This document shows, piece after piece, positions 13,000 through 24,780 of a stretch of DNA of 64,000 bases. Location of the stretch: positions 6,115,701 to 6,179,700 of the forward strand of contig BSYO01000004.1 of assembly GCA_033239525.1 (NCBI GenBank), written 5' to 3'. Within the stretch, counting starts at the first letter, position 1. Every line of letters begins with the position of its first letter. The notes beneath the pieces are model-generated. The model was not told the origin of the DNA, made no database searches, and was given only the letters and a program-made list of their open reading frames with translations. The stretch comes from Nepenthes gracilis. Lineage: Eukaryota > Streptophyta > Magnoliopsida > Caryophyllales > Nepenthaceae. Made by a program: the position numbers and the translations under genes.

Positions 13000-13998
13000 A
13001 AGACTACCCCATTAGAATTTGGTAGAAAATTTTTTTACTTTACGTAATTATAAATATAATGAAAATAATTATTTAGAAATATTCACTCAAAATAAGTAAT
13101 GTAATAATTAGTCTTATATGATAACATATATAGTATTATATTATCATTTTTTTATCAACAAATTTATACGTTAATATCTATCCTTTTTTTTTAATTTAGA
13201 TTTTATTTTAGAATATTTTCCTATACTTAGAGAAAATTTTTTTAATATATTAAACAGTTAAAATTTAAATATATTTAATATATTTTAATAATTTTTTTTC
13301 TAATTTTAACTATTTAAACTATGATGTTATAATTATTATTACTATAAAAACATAATAAGGAGATAAAAAGGGGGAGGATAACAAACCATCCAATCAATCA
13401 CTCTTGGACCAATCTACACATTTTCAGGTTGCGTAAACTCTCGAAGCCCATCATCGAGAGAGTTTTCGAGCCCACGACTTGTCCCAAATCTCATCGTCTT
13501 AGGTTTACATACGATGTAACTATCTACTTTTTTGACATTTAAATTACTCAATATCAAAAATTATTTCATCAAAAATCCTATGACTTCTTTTTTCATTAAT
13601 TTATCTAATTTTATAACAAATTTGAAATTCTTTCCTCGGACAAATTCTTCCTGCAAGATTAAATTAAAAGATTAAATATTTAATGATTGACTTTAATATT
13701 TGATAAAAGGTTAAATATTTAAAACTTTATTATCCAAAAAAAGTTATCAAAAGATATACGATTTTAAATTTTAAGTTTAAAAAACTTTAATTTTTGACAA
13801 ATGTAGAATTAATTTTGTCAAAATAGTTATAAATTATTTCATTTTCCTTTTTCTTAATGTTTTGTTTAAACAATCTTAACATTCAAATCTTAAAAGTTAA
13901 ACGACATCAACAAAATAAGTACTCCAAAAAAGCCTAAAAAAACTGCCCTTTAGAAGTTAGCCCGATTAACACCAAAGTTTAAAAAAGGGTCTATTCAA

Positions 13999-14047
13999 GC
14001 ATATAATTTAGTTTAACCCCATCTCCTCTCACATTCTCTCTGCAATT
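13999..14047 (+). promoter_or_regulatory. Putative CYSTM-A core promoter
   Basis: A TATA-like CATATAATT about 45 bases before the ATG is followed by a pyrimidine-rich run of C and T words. The same arrangement precedes the CYSTM-B start at about 30062-30110, which supports function. The implied 5' UTR is very short. Confidence 0.45.
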
Positions 14048-16411
14048 ATGTCTTCAATCACCTCGGGTTATCGTTTCTTCTTCTAGATTTACATATTATG
14101 GTTTCATTTGGTTTTATTGATCTTAATTATGTTTAAATCTTATTCTGATCGACTTTTACTTTTATCATTTGTTGTTTGGAATTGAAAAATAGGTCACTCT
14201 ATAAATAATATACTGCCAAAGAATGCATATCCGGATCCATCGTGGGGCATGCAAGGTTGTCATCCACAAGGAAACTTTGTGCAGAGTTATCCTCTACAGC
14301 CAAAACATCCTCCTCCATATGCCAATGATTCTACCTTGCCTTCCCATCAGAAAAAAATGAATGATGGGTTTACCGAGCGTTGGTAATTTTCTCATCTGAT
14401 TATATATCGTTTTCGTTTTCAAATTCGAACTAACTTTTCACTTATTGATCCAAATTATGTAATTATAAATGACTTAATTTAGTCAGGTACAAATCAAATT
14501 TTCGTACAAGAGAAACAGTTTAAAGTCATTGAAGAATATTCTTAATACATTTTTAGATAATTTAATATTTTATATATATATTTTTTTCATGAATATTTAA
14601 AAGTAAAATGATGAATAAAATGTTATATTATTAAATATATATATGTTATGCGTCTCTGAATCTGAATTTCGAACAGATTCGGATGATCTTCTTATCGTGG
14701 CTCCGGCTCCGTTCCTTAAGTTGGATCCTACACACCACTAAACAGAACAGGAGGTCGGTGTGTCGGCGGGATGTTGTCCCACCGAAAACACTCCGACTCA
14801 AGTCGATCGAGAAACATGATTTTGAAAAGATGAAATCAAAACCGAGAAAGAGAGAGAAAAAAGTATTTTTTTTTTCAGATGTAAGAGAGACGTGAAACCT
14901 TCTTGAATCTGGAATGTGGGAAGGCAGCAAACGGCCATGAGGGGCTCGCTTGTTTGCCTTAGGGTTGTTGGTGAATGTGTTTGCGTAGCAGAGAGCTTGG
15001 ATAGTTTTTGAGAATATTGATGACAGAGAAAGCAGATCTCTGAGAACACTCGTTCGTATTACAGAAAGTGTATGCAATTGAGAGGATGATTGAAAGCGTC
15101 AATGAAAGTGTTCCCTCAATGGTGCCTTAAGGGTTTCTTTTATGGTTGAGATGACGATCCTCCTCCTTTGGAAGGAATGATTGCCTCCGTGATCTGCTGG
15201 CTGGCTTGCCTTTGAGAGTAGGTGCCAGTTGCCAAACTGTGAGAGATAGTTTTCTTCTGAGGCGGCCAACAGCTTTCCAAATCGAGCGCTTCCCTTCCAT
15301 GCATGTTACCGTTGGAGAACCTTAGTTGGCAAGGATTTGGGTAAATCTGGCGCCTTCCTTATGTGAAGAGCGTCAATATTGTCAAAATCTCCTTTGGTGC
15401 TAGTTGGGACCGTGAAAAATCCCTGGAAAGCCGTTGTTGGCCTTTTGATGATTCGTGGGCCTAAATGGACCCGAGACGCATTCTTGTAGAATGGCCTCCT
15501 TTGGGCCCCAAAGTGCAGACGTGGACCGGTCAACGTTGGAAGTTGACCGTCTGCCCTGCATCGTCAGCCGCCGGACGGTCAACGCCAGCGTTGACCGTCC
15601 TGGGCCTTTCAATTATGGGCCCGTTCTGGGCCGCAAGAAATGTTGACCGTCCCTTTTGGACCTTTGTTGACTTTTTGGGGCCAGTTCATTTCTGATATTT
15701 CCATCAATATATACATATTAGCTATGTTTAAAGATTATTTTTTCCCAAATGTTATCCCTGTGTGGAATGGTGTGGTTCCCATTGCAAAATTACATTTCTT
15801 GCAATATCTTGGGAAGTTGTAATTTCCGTCAAATTTGGATAGTTGGTTATGAAAATAAGAAAATAGTTTTTATTTCATATGGATATAAAAAATACTTCCT
15901 GAAACATGACATATTTATATTTACAAATATTTATAACGATGTGTATTTTCAAAATACCGTATAGTCTCATATAAAAAATTAGGAGAATCACTCGAGTTAC
16001 TTTCTTCTTGGGGGCCACGTTAGACTGTATAGATATGGATAAAAAAACTTAACATTTATTCTCTTATTAAAATGTTATATTACAAGAAAACATGGATAAA
16101 AAAATAATAACAATAAAATTTATAATCATAAATTGTGTAAAAATTAACTTAACCTAAATAACTCTCCTATGTAAACTCTGACCTTAGTTTTTCTAATTTT
16201 GATAAAAAACTTAAGACAAGTCATAGGCTTAAGAATATCGTTGCTATCTCACTAACCCCATCCCCAAATGTGAAATCGAGAACGTTCGATGTGTGGCTTC
16301 TTAGATGCTAAGTAAAGCTTATCATATATTTACGTTATGACTAATTAATTTTTAAATTAATGTTGCAGTTTGGCTTGTATGTGGTGTTGCTGTCTACATT
16401 TATGCTTATGA
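14048..16411 (+). CDS. CYSTM-family small protein, copy A (3 exons, 83 aa)
   Basis: Exons 14048-14066, 14193-14382 and 16369-16411 join at GT-AG sites into 84 codons including the TGA stop. The protein starts MSSITSGHSI and has a Pro/Tyr/Gln-rich middle (LPKNAYPDPSWGMQG, FVQSYPLQPKHPPPYAND). It ends DGFTERCLACMWCCC, the Cys-rich tail-anchor typical of CYSTM proteins, a family of small membrane-associated stress-linked plant proteins. Compared with copy B the last residues are LHLCL instead of LRDLCF: an in-frame loss of three bases (GGG) plus Phe to Leu. Intron 2 is enlarged by a solo LTR at 14644-15706, and a second solo LTR begins one base after the stop. Probably still a gene, but the altered tail and the insertions raise doubt about function. 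Confidence 0.75.
14644..15706 (-). mobile_element. Solo LTR in intron 2 of CYSTM-A, target duplication ATATA
   Basis: Read on the minus strand this 1063-bp segment starts TGATGGAAATATCAG and ends GACGCATAACA, like the LTRs in the 314-bp array whose ends are TGATGGGTCC and GACGCAACA. ATATA flanks both sides (14639-14643 and 15707-15711), but that sequence is low-complexity. Repeated TTGACCGT-type words occur at 15540-15650. It is absent from the matching intron of copy B. A longer 9-bp repeat AAATGTTAT lies outside it (14618-14626, 15747-15755). The open frames 14646-15077 and 15306-15695 are within the LTR. Confidence 0.65.
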
Positions 16412-16412
16412 T

Positions 16413-17464
16413 TGAAAAAGCACGTTTCGGTGCTACCGTGTTTCGACCCCGTTAAATATATAGCGGAAGCAATAAAATAAATTAATTAAATTAAATATCC
16501 ATACACGTAAAGGGATATTTAACTCTAGATGTATCACGGAATTAATAAGTATGCACAACATAAACAACAATAAGCAATAATAATAAAGATCCGATTTTTT
16601 GGTAGCGAAGTGGCTTCGATACCCACGGTATCGAGAAAAATATAGGGAAGCAATGCACTATGAAAATCAACTTACGGCCCGGGTGGTAACGGCAGCTAAC
16701 CTAGCCGACTTACTTCCGACACGTGATCCCTACCAAGGAACTCCTTGGATTTATATATACTAACCGGACACCTTCCAGGTCTTGAGCCAATCTTTCCTCT
16801 CGTGCCACTTGAATTGCCAATCACGAGCGGATCTCCTTCTTCAACGCACCAACGAAGGTAGAAGGATGAAAGCTTTAATGGTGAAAGAAATAGAAAAGTA
16901 AAGAGAAAACCTTTAGAACATGGAGCTCAAAGTTGTAGCTTTTGGTTTTCTCAAAAGGAACAATCACAATGGAGCACAAGAGCCTTTCTCCTCAAAGGAG
17001 GCACGAAAATATTCAGCTTTGAATCCTTAGAGTTTGAAAAAAACATAAGCCAATATTTATAGAGGAGCCAAAAACAGCGTTCAAAAATCACCCGTGGGCC
17101 GCCGCTCAGCGGGCTCGCGCGCGGCGGCGAGCGGTCACTGGGAAACCCGCGGGCGCTCGAGCCGAGATCGAGCACGCAGCGAGCCCCCCATTCTGGGATT
17201 TATTGAGCGGCCAGCGAGCATGTATGCGGCCCCCATTACGGTTTTAGGCTCGAGCGCCGCGAGCACGCATCAAGCGGCCCCATTCCGGATTATGTGCTCG
17301 AGCGCAAGCGGGCACCAGGCGAGGGCGGTCCTTGGGCGGTGCTCGAGCGCGTGGAGGCGGACCAATGAATTTTAATGAATTTTGAACCGACCACCCACAA
17401 CCCGACATCAATAAAATAATACATATGGTCACGGAATATGCCAATAAGACAAATGTCTCTAACA
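16413..17464 (+). mobile_element. Solo LTR in the 3' UTR of CYSTM-A, target duplication ATGAT
   Basis: A 1052-bp segment starts TGAAAAAGCACG and ends TGTCTCTAACA, flanked by perfect ATGAT at 16408-16412 and 17465-17469. The left target repeat overlaps the CYSTM-A stop codon, and the pre-insertion sequence equals that of copy B. The 3' half is GC-rich with the word GCTCGAGCG repeated several times between 17150 and 17350. Copy B has nothing here. Confidence 0.88.
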
Positions 17465-17469
17465 ATGAT

Positions 17470-17722
17470 GATAAAGAGTCAAATGTAATTGGAGATTATA
17501 GTCCATAGATTCACACTCTAAATTTAAAATTGAGATCCACTCAATTATCTTTTAAGTTGACTTCATTGTTCTATGTTGGATATAGTAGACATTTTAAATA
17601 TCTACCGTCATTGATATCAACTTTATATATATGTTTTCATATTGATAGTATGAATTTCTTGCTCGTATTATTTTAATAATAATTATTATTATTATTATAT
17701 TTATTATTTTTTATTTTAATTA

Positions 17723-17754
<32 letters not shown>

Positions 17755-17859
17755 GAGAGAGAATGTTTTCACTTGAAAAAATGCAAAAGTATTTATTGGT
17801 GTGCATTTATTAGGAATCCATTTATATTTTTTTAAATTATTTTTCTAATAGTCAACTAC
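17470..17859. other. 3' flank of CYSTM-A with ATT microsatellite
   Basis: Collinear with 31312-31710 of unit B. It contains an (ATT)n tract at about 17675-17750 and a GAGAGAGAATGTTTTCACTTG word shared with B. No gene. Confidence 0.8.
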
Positions 17860-18533
17860 TGTTAGGGTCACTCCCAGTGGAATGTTCCCGGACTCAAGAG
17901 AAGGAATGGACGAGTACTCTTTTGCGTCTTTGGACGAGGACTCTTGTTTGGTAATGTCCAATAGAGACGCAGGAGCCTATTGTCGTTAGCGTGGACTCTG
18001 CTCACGTGGGCTGCGGTGGCGTTTAGCAGCTGCGGTGATGGGAGCAGCTTTCCGGTGGCGGGGATATTTCGACACGCACTGCTGCTGCCAAAGATCTGCG
18101 CCCATTTTCCCACCACCTGCCCGGAGAATGGTGGTGCAGGGTGTGATTGGGTGGTCATCGTCTGGGGGCAATCCACGCTGGCATCCTGGACGTGTATATA
18201 TATATGTTCAGCTCCTGGTTTATATGTGTGTGTGGCAACTTTGTGAAGGTGTGAGTATTGAGAGAGCTGTGCGGGCAAGTTTTTGTAGAGAGAGAGGCAT
18301 ACACTTGATTCTTTTTTCTTTCGTTTGAAGCTTGAGTAGCTAACGATTGTAATAATCTTTTATAGTGTATTCTTTTGTGGTTTTCCCTTACTTAGAGAAG
18401 GGTCTCCCACGTTAAACTTGTGTGTTCCCTTTCATATCTTCTCTCTACCTCTCAAATAAATCCGAGAGCCTTTGCTCTACGATCCTGTCAGAGCGTTGTG
18501 GCCTTTCGACCTTCCGCGTGTCTTGTTCTAACA
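17860..18533 (+). repeat. 5' LTR of the Copia element
   Basis: Starts TGTTAGGGTCACTCCC and ends CTTGTTCTAACA. It contains a TATA-like GTGTATATATATATG at about 18192 and shares long identical runs with the 3' LTR, but the block from about 17990 to 18120 is quite different between the two. Confidence 0.88.
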
Positions 18534-18534
18534 A

Positions 18535-18549
18535 GTGGTATCGGAGACA
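18535..18549 (+). promoter_or_regulatory. Copia primer binding site (initiator Met tRNA type)
   Basis: Immediately after the 5' LTR the sequence reads GTGGTATCGGAGAC, close to the plant Copia site TGGTATCAGAGC that pairs with the 3' end of initiator methionine tRNA. One A in the motif is missing or changed. Confidence 0.75.
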
Positions 18550-21500
18550 AGGTTGTTTGCACAGTGACCTTTGCTTGTTATCGAAATGGAGTTAGCGGCA
18601 AGATGGTTTGTTTGAGCGGCTCGAACTTTGACATCCGGCGGAGCAAAATGTCGACTTGCACCCGTCAAGTCTATGCACGATCCGGTCTTCGCCTCGAAAA
18701 ACCGTATCAGGCGTTGGAGCACAAACAGGTGTGCGGGTTCATCCGTGATTTGTGGGCGAGAGCGTGTACAACCACGTTCGTAGGGAGACAAATGCCAAAG
18801 CCCTTTGGGAGAAGGTGGAGAAGCTCTTTGCCTCCAATCTGGTAACAATAAAATTTACCATTTGATGCGGTTGGTCCATATCCAGTACAAGGACGGATCT
18901 ACATTGCCGACCACTTAAACGAGTTCGAGGATGCGTGGACCGGCTCAGCAGTATGGGCATTAAGTTCGAGGACGAAGTGCTAGGACTTTGGCTCCTAGCA
19001 ACTCTCCAGGACTCATGGGAAACCATGAGGTCACGATCGCCAACACGGCTCGATAGTGTCGTGACACCGAAATGGTGAATTTGTCTTTGAGCGAGAGGAA
19101 ATCACGGCGGCTTTCTCGGGTGCGTCTGCCACTTTCGGCCGAGGTCCTTGTCACGGAATCAAGGGAAGAAGCGGGGACGTGGCCCAAAGTCCGAAGACAA
19201 AGGGCGGAGTAAGTCACGTTCTGTATCAAGACATGGAGTGCCATCATTGTGGCAGAAGAAGGGCCACATCAAAAGTTCAAGCTACAAATGGAAGTGTGAA
19301 CCCAGGGAAGCGAGAGGGCGAAAAGAAAGAGGCGGGAAGAGTCCTCGGTCTGTTTGATGTGAGGCCGATCTCCTCTTAACTTGTGAGTTCGAGGACTTGA
19401 TAAAGCTTGATCCTCGGATTGGGTAGTGGACTCAGCGCTTATCACGTTACCTGTGAGAAGGCTGTTCTCCACTTACTCCTTGTGCCGGGAGTGCGAGAAT
19501 GGGCAATAGCGACGTTCGAGTTCATAGGACGAGGAGACATCACGTTAGTGATGAAATCGGGGCAGTGGTGACTTTAAAGGACGTAAACGTCCCACGACAT
19601 CAGCTAAACATCATCTCGGTTGGGCGGATGATGAAGGTTATTACGGCGTCTTCTATCGTGTATCAAAATGACCAAGGGCTCCATGGTCATTCGGATGAAC
19701 TAAGGCATGCCTTTATATTTTATAGTAGCCGAGGTAAATGCCACGAAAGTACAGTCCTCGGATCTTTGGCACAAGAGGCTCGGACACATGGTGGCGTGGC
19801 ATGGGTCACTTGGCCGGAAGGTCTCATCCCCGAGGTGGATGGAGACATGCCTAGGACGTGACTTTGCATAGCGGGCATAAAGAAGAGTCTCCTTCTCAGG
19901 AGACGTAACTCCAAGAAGTCAAGAGATCTTGGAGCTTTACACGGACGTGTGTGGCCCTCTTTGAGAAGTCTTTTGGAGGTGCGCAGATTGTGACCTTCAT
20001 AGACGATTGTTCGAGGAAGTCAGGGGTGTTTCCTCTAAAGACCAAGGACCAGTCGCGAAACTTTTAATGATTCCATGTCCTTGTTTGGACCGGGAGGAGA
20101 CTAAAGGCTATAAGGAACGACAACGGTGGCGAGTACATTGGGCGGTTTGATGCCTCTTTGTGGAGCTCATGGCATCAAACATCGAAGACTCCACCAAAGA
20201 CGCCACGGAAAACGGAGTGGCCGAAAGGATGAACCGCCCTCATGGAAAGGGTTAGGTGCAATCTGAGGCAAGGTCTGCGAGGATCCTTTTGGGCCGAGGC
20301 CTTGAGCGGCCGCCCATGTTATTAAGTGAAGCCTCTGCGGGGAAGTTCCGAGGCGATTTTGGAGGAAAGAACCTTCCATACTGATCTCTGCGGACTTTTT
20401 GGCTGCAAGGCCTTTGTCCATGTTTCGGGAGCCAAAGACACTACAATGTGTTTTTGGGCTATGGGAGGGAAGAATTTGGGTGGCTTTATGACCAAAAACA
20501 AAGAAGGCATTTCGTTGTTCGGGAATAAATGAGGGCGAGACCATAGAGGACGTTGGGAAAGATGTGAAGTCTCCTTCAGTACCTCTCGGACGGAGACCTG
20601 ATTGAGATTGAAGCTGCCCGTCACAGCCTCTTGTATCCGATGTCCTCGGATCAGGGTAGCCGACCGAGGATCGGAAACGCCTCCAAGATCCGGTTGAAGA
20701 AGTGGTACCTCGGCGGGGTGAGGTAGCCCAGTTCGTAATAAAGCGTCCGTTTTCCGGCCAGTGAGTTTGTCCTCCTTCGTGCCGGAGAACCAGGACTTCA
20801 AGAGGCCATGAGCGTGGCCCGAGAAAGATAAATGGTTTGAAGCCATGGAGGAAAAATGACTTCCCTTCGCGAGAACCATACGTTTCAGTGGCGGAATTGC
20901 CTAAGGGGAAGAAGGCTCGAAAAATAAATGGGTCTTCAGTGCAAAGCGGCCAGGAGGACAGCCAAGACCAAGGCAAGACTTGAAACGAAGGGTGTTGACT
21001 TTGATGAAATTTTATTTGTGAAGATGTCCTCGGTCAGTGTAGTACTCAATTGTGGCAACGTTGGACTTGGAGGTTGAGCAACTAGATGTCAGGACGGCTT
21101 TCTCCCATGGAGACCTAGAGGAAGAAATCTACATGGAGAAGACGGTTTTGAAGTCAAAGGAAAGGAGGGACTTGTTTGTCGTTTGAAGAAGAGCTTATAC
21201 GGGCTGAAACAGGCTCAGACAGGCAAAATCGGAAATTAGTTTTATGGTTAAGCGAGTAAGACATCCTCGGATTAATTGTGTCTTTGTAAGTTCTCGGACA
21301 ACGATTTCGTCATCCTTCTCCTTTATGTTAAATCTTGGTTGTCGGACAAAATAGTACTCGGATCATGGAGCTAAAGATAACTAGGACGATCTTTCGCCAT
21401 GAAAGACCTCGGACTTTTGAAACAAGTCGGGAATCGGGATATCTCGCGGCCAGAGGGGGAGAAGCTTTAGGCATGTCCAGGAGGGTTATATTGAAAGGGT

Positions 21501-22170
21501 GCTTCAAAGATTGATATGGAAGGGTCCAAGCATCGAACCAACCAGATTTGTCCGTCCTCGGACACCGAAAAGCGCGCATGAGTAAGGTTCCACAAGGAAA
21601 AGTATACGCGGCGGACATTGCTCATGCAGTTGGCTTGTATAGATTTATCAAACCCGGGGATGGAGCATTGGTCGCGTGAAGTGGATCTTGAGATATTTTA
21701 GGACCTCCAATGTGGGTTTGATGTTTGGAGAAGAGAAGCCTCGATTAATTGCGTACACGACGCGAGAATGATGGGGACGTTGATTTAGGAAATCAACGTC
21801 CAGGATACTTGGTGAAATTTGCGAGGGGTGGTCTCAGCGGTCAAATTCTGAAACGCAGGCGAGTTCAAAGTGACCGAGGCCTCGTAAGGAAATCTTTGTG
21901 GATGAAAAGTTCGTCAAGAATTGGGTCTAAGGCAAGAGGCACGAGATCCTTTGTGTGATTCAGTGCCATTCACGTAAAGAACTCCTCATTCCATTCTCGG
22001 TCAAAGCACATTGGCGTCGACATCATTAGGTGAGAGCGTTTTTTTTTTATATCAATTGGAAAGGTTCGCCGGACGATAAAACATGATGACCAAGATTTTG
22101 CCAAAGGAAAGTTAGAAACTTGTTGTGCCATTCTTTGGTCTAAGCCCGACCTTACTCTTTCGGTCGTGAG
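18545..22170 (+). pseudogene. Degenerate Copia gag-pol
   Basis: Recognisable fragments in order, split across frames. A gag CCHC knuckle lies at about 19235-19300 (ECHHCG then GHIKS). A protease-like VVDSA lies at about 19425, and the pre-integrase motif HKRLGHM at 19767-19787. Integrase pieces TDVCGP and TFIDDCS lie at about 19945-20010. Reverse-transcriptase pieces are AMEE at about 20840, AFSHGDLEEEIYME from about 21085 and KSLYGLKQA at about 21190. RNase H pieces are GYLVKFA and SSFHSRSKHI at about 21800 and 21985. Many small indels and stops separate them, so no protein can be made. The 269-codon open frame on the minus strand at 20167-20976 is antisense to pol. Confidence 0.85.
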
Positions 22171-22176
22171 GAAGTT

Positions 22177-22857
22177 TGTTGCGGTCACTCCTGAGTGGAA
22201 TGTTCCCTTGGACTCAAGAGAAGGAATGGACGAGTACTCTTTTTGCGTCTTTGGACGAGGACTCTTGTTTGGTAATGTCAACCATTTGTAGGAGCCTATT
22301 GTCGTTGGCGTGGACTCTGCGCGGGCGTGGGCTGCGGTGGCGCAGATCGCTGATCGCGCCGATTGGACGCCGCAGTGGGAGCGGCTTTCGGTTTTCCGAC
22401 GCATGCTGCGCGGCTGCTATGATCTGCGCCATTTTCCCACCACCCACGCCGACGGAATGGTAATGCAGTGGTGGCGATTGGGTGGCATCGTCCCGGCCGG
22501 CAATCCACGCCCAGCATCCCGGCGTGTATATATATGTTCAGCTCTGGTTTATATGTGTGTGTGGCAACTTTGTGAAGGTGTGAGTATTGAGAGAGCTAAA
22601 GTGGCAAGTTTTGTAGAGAGAGAGGCATACACTTGATTCTTTTTCTTTCGTTTGAAGCTTGAGTAGCTGATTGTAATAATCTTTTATAGTGTATTCTTTT
22701 GTGGTTTCCCCTTACTTAGAGAAGGGTCTCCCACGTTAAACTTGTGTGTTCCCTTTCATATCTTCTCTCTACCTCTCTCGTCCGTCCGAGAGCCTTTGCT
22801 CTCTGATCCTGTCCGAGCGTTGTGTCCGCTCGACCTTCCGCGTGTCTTGTTCTAACA
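22177..22857 (+). repeat. 3' LTR of the Copia element
   Basis: Starts TGTTGCGGTCACTCCTG and ends TTGTTCTAACA. It matches the 5' LTR over most of its length, with multiple small indels and one strongly different middle block. Confidence 0.88.
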
Positions 22858-24180
22858 CTAACCACACACGTCAAGTTGCATATTGTGCAACGTGCTAATG
22901 AGTATTGAATCCTGTTCTTTGGTAGTTTTAACCAATTATCCAGTCTATACTTAAACATAACCAATCGTTTGATGAGGATAACCATCAGATGATAACTTTG
23001 ATGGGATAAATTTCTAAATTATTATTTTTATTTACCCAAAAAAATATTAATATTTTGTAGCTTAGTAGTTTGGTTAAACAACACAATCGATCATTTAATA
23101 TCTACTAATTCTAATCAATCGTTAAATAAATTTGGAGCCTATCTCTTTAATATAGAAGTTAATTTAATCTCTTTTAACCAAATGATCAATTAATATTTAA
23201 TAGTTAAAATATTTTTTAAAAATTAATTTTTTTAAAAAAATAATGTACCATTCGATCAAACATTAAACCGTTATTATTAAAAAAAAAGTTAAATTTATTA
23301 ATCTTTTAGAGAGATAGGATCCCCAATCATTTGCTTAACCACCCAAATTATCAATTTTTATAATTTAAATCCTTGATTTTTGAAGTCATATTTTTTATTA
23401 AATATTCTGTTGTTTAAGTATATGTGACACGTTTTATACCTTTCTTAAGTATCTAAAAATTTTATGATTTTGGCTTTTATTGACAAACACATTTAAGAGC
23501 AAAGATGAATCTTAATCTTTACTTGTCTTGTGTTTCTTAGCAATAGTATCCACAAATGTACAAAGCATCTGCAGTGAAATTTAGGAAACATATATCTTTC
23601 AAAGGACTTATATTTGGTATATATTTTATATCCATCATTAAATAAAAATTTAATGGAATAGATTGAAATATATTAAAAAATTATATATAGTATTTTTTAT
23701 ATTTTTATTTTTAAAATATTAGCATTCGTTAAATATTTCTCCCAATAGTAAAAATATAAAAATAATAATTTAGATTTTTTTTTTTAATTTTTAAATTTTG
23801 TCAATTGAATTTTTTCATTCAATGAATGATATAGAGATATACAAAATACATATCCCTAAGGAGATGCACCCAATCCGAATCCTCCCATATTACCGATCGG
23901 AGACTCATTGTGCATATAAAAAAAAATATTTGAGAATATTCTTTAACTATTTTTTGATAAATTTTTAATAATGTGATAACTCATCCATCAATTAATAATA
24001 ATAAATTTATATAATAATAGATAAATTGATAAATATAATGCATACAGTGGCAAAACAAATCTCATTAATACCAATCATTATATATATATATAAGTATAAT
24101 CAGAGAATAACATGCCACATTTCTAAATTTTTCATGATAAAATGGCATGGGAAAAAATAAATGAATAAATAGATAAATAA
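22858..24180. other. Distal 3' flank of unit A without genes
   Basis: AT-rich, collinear with 31710-33930 of unit B apart from B's solo LTR. Shared landmarks include AAAGCATCTGCAGTGAAATT and CCTAAGGAGATGCACCCAA. No gene is visible. Confidence 0.75.
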
Positions 24181-24225
<45 letters not shown>

Positions 24226-24780
24226 TGGATGTTGGTGTAAAATGATAAGGAAAAAAATAAGTTTCTAATAATTTTTTTGTTTATTTTTTCATGATAAAAA
24301 TATTATGTTATATTTTTTCTTATAATTTTTTTCACAAAGCACAAATGAAAAATATATATATTTTTGTGTTAGTTTTCTTACAACAACAGCCCTTTTCATA
24401 TATTTATTGAAATTTTACTCAAAAATATTAGTCTAAATGCTTCCAAAATCTTAGTTTTAATTAACAGTAAACAAATTGATAAGATCCCGAGTTTTTTTAA
24501 AAAAGAATAAGAAATAAGATATTCCCTTTTTACATTTATCAAGTAATGAAAGGCCCTTGGCACATCGAACCGACAGATTTTTAACATGAAAAGGCCAAGC
24601 ACAAGGAAAAGTACGTGAAAACTCATTCTCAAATGCAGGGCGTTATGCAAGTTCTATTTTAACAATTTATGCAAGTATGAGTGGTTTTAATTTAAATCTT
24701 TTTAAATAATCAATTCAAAATGAAAGCGCCAAGCAACTAGAATTTTGTTTATGCAATCTAACTTTTAAGAAATATTTTAT
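24181..24780. other. AT microsatellite and end of unit A
   Basis: An (AT)n tract at about 24187-24222 is followed by AT-rich sequence that matches the 3' flank of unit C (about 55190-55390). No gene. An 84-codon minus-strand open frame at 24396-24650 has no counterpart in C and is likely chance. Confidence 0.65.

Larger units (their letters stand above)
17860..22857 (+). mobile_element. Ty1/copia retrotransposon, Tork-like, degenerate
   Basis: A 4998-bp element with two LTRs (17860-18533 and 22177-22857) and decayed gag-pol between them. Pol order integrase, reverse transcriptase, RNase H marks the Copia superfamily. The RNase H tail resembles Tork/Tnt1 elements. The insertion point is given by comparison with unit B, where the flanks join as GACTAACC. 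The left flank reads ACTAC and the right CTAAC, so the target duplication is decayed or indel-altered. It lies in the 3' flank of CYSTM-A. No intact open frame remains. Confidence 0.9.
13000..24660 (+). repeat. CYSTM segmental duplication unit A
   Basis: From CTACCCCATTAGAATTTGG at about 13003 this unit runs collinear with unit B from about 29095, through the CYSTM gene and its 3' flank to the AT microsatellite near 24180. Beyond that, 24300-24650 still matches the 3' flank of unit C at 55190-55390 but has no counterpart in B. Relative to B, unit A has gained two solo LTRs and one Copia element, which explains its extra length. Confidence 0.85.

Noticed and set aside
14646..15077. 143-codon open frame on the minus strand
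   Set aside because: It lies within the solo LTR in CYSTM-A intron 2, is absent from copy B and has no domain I recognise.
14618..15755. Mutator-type insertion with a 9-bp target duplication
   Set aside because: TG...CA ends with LTR-like content fit a solo LTR better, and no terminal inverted repeats are visible at the outer borders. Kept only as an alternative.
20167..20976. 269-codon open frame on the minus strand, the longest in the window
   Set aside because: It is antisense to the Copia integrase and reverse transcriptase remnants and has no family motif. It results from GC-rich codon bias on the opposite strand.
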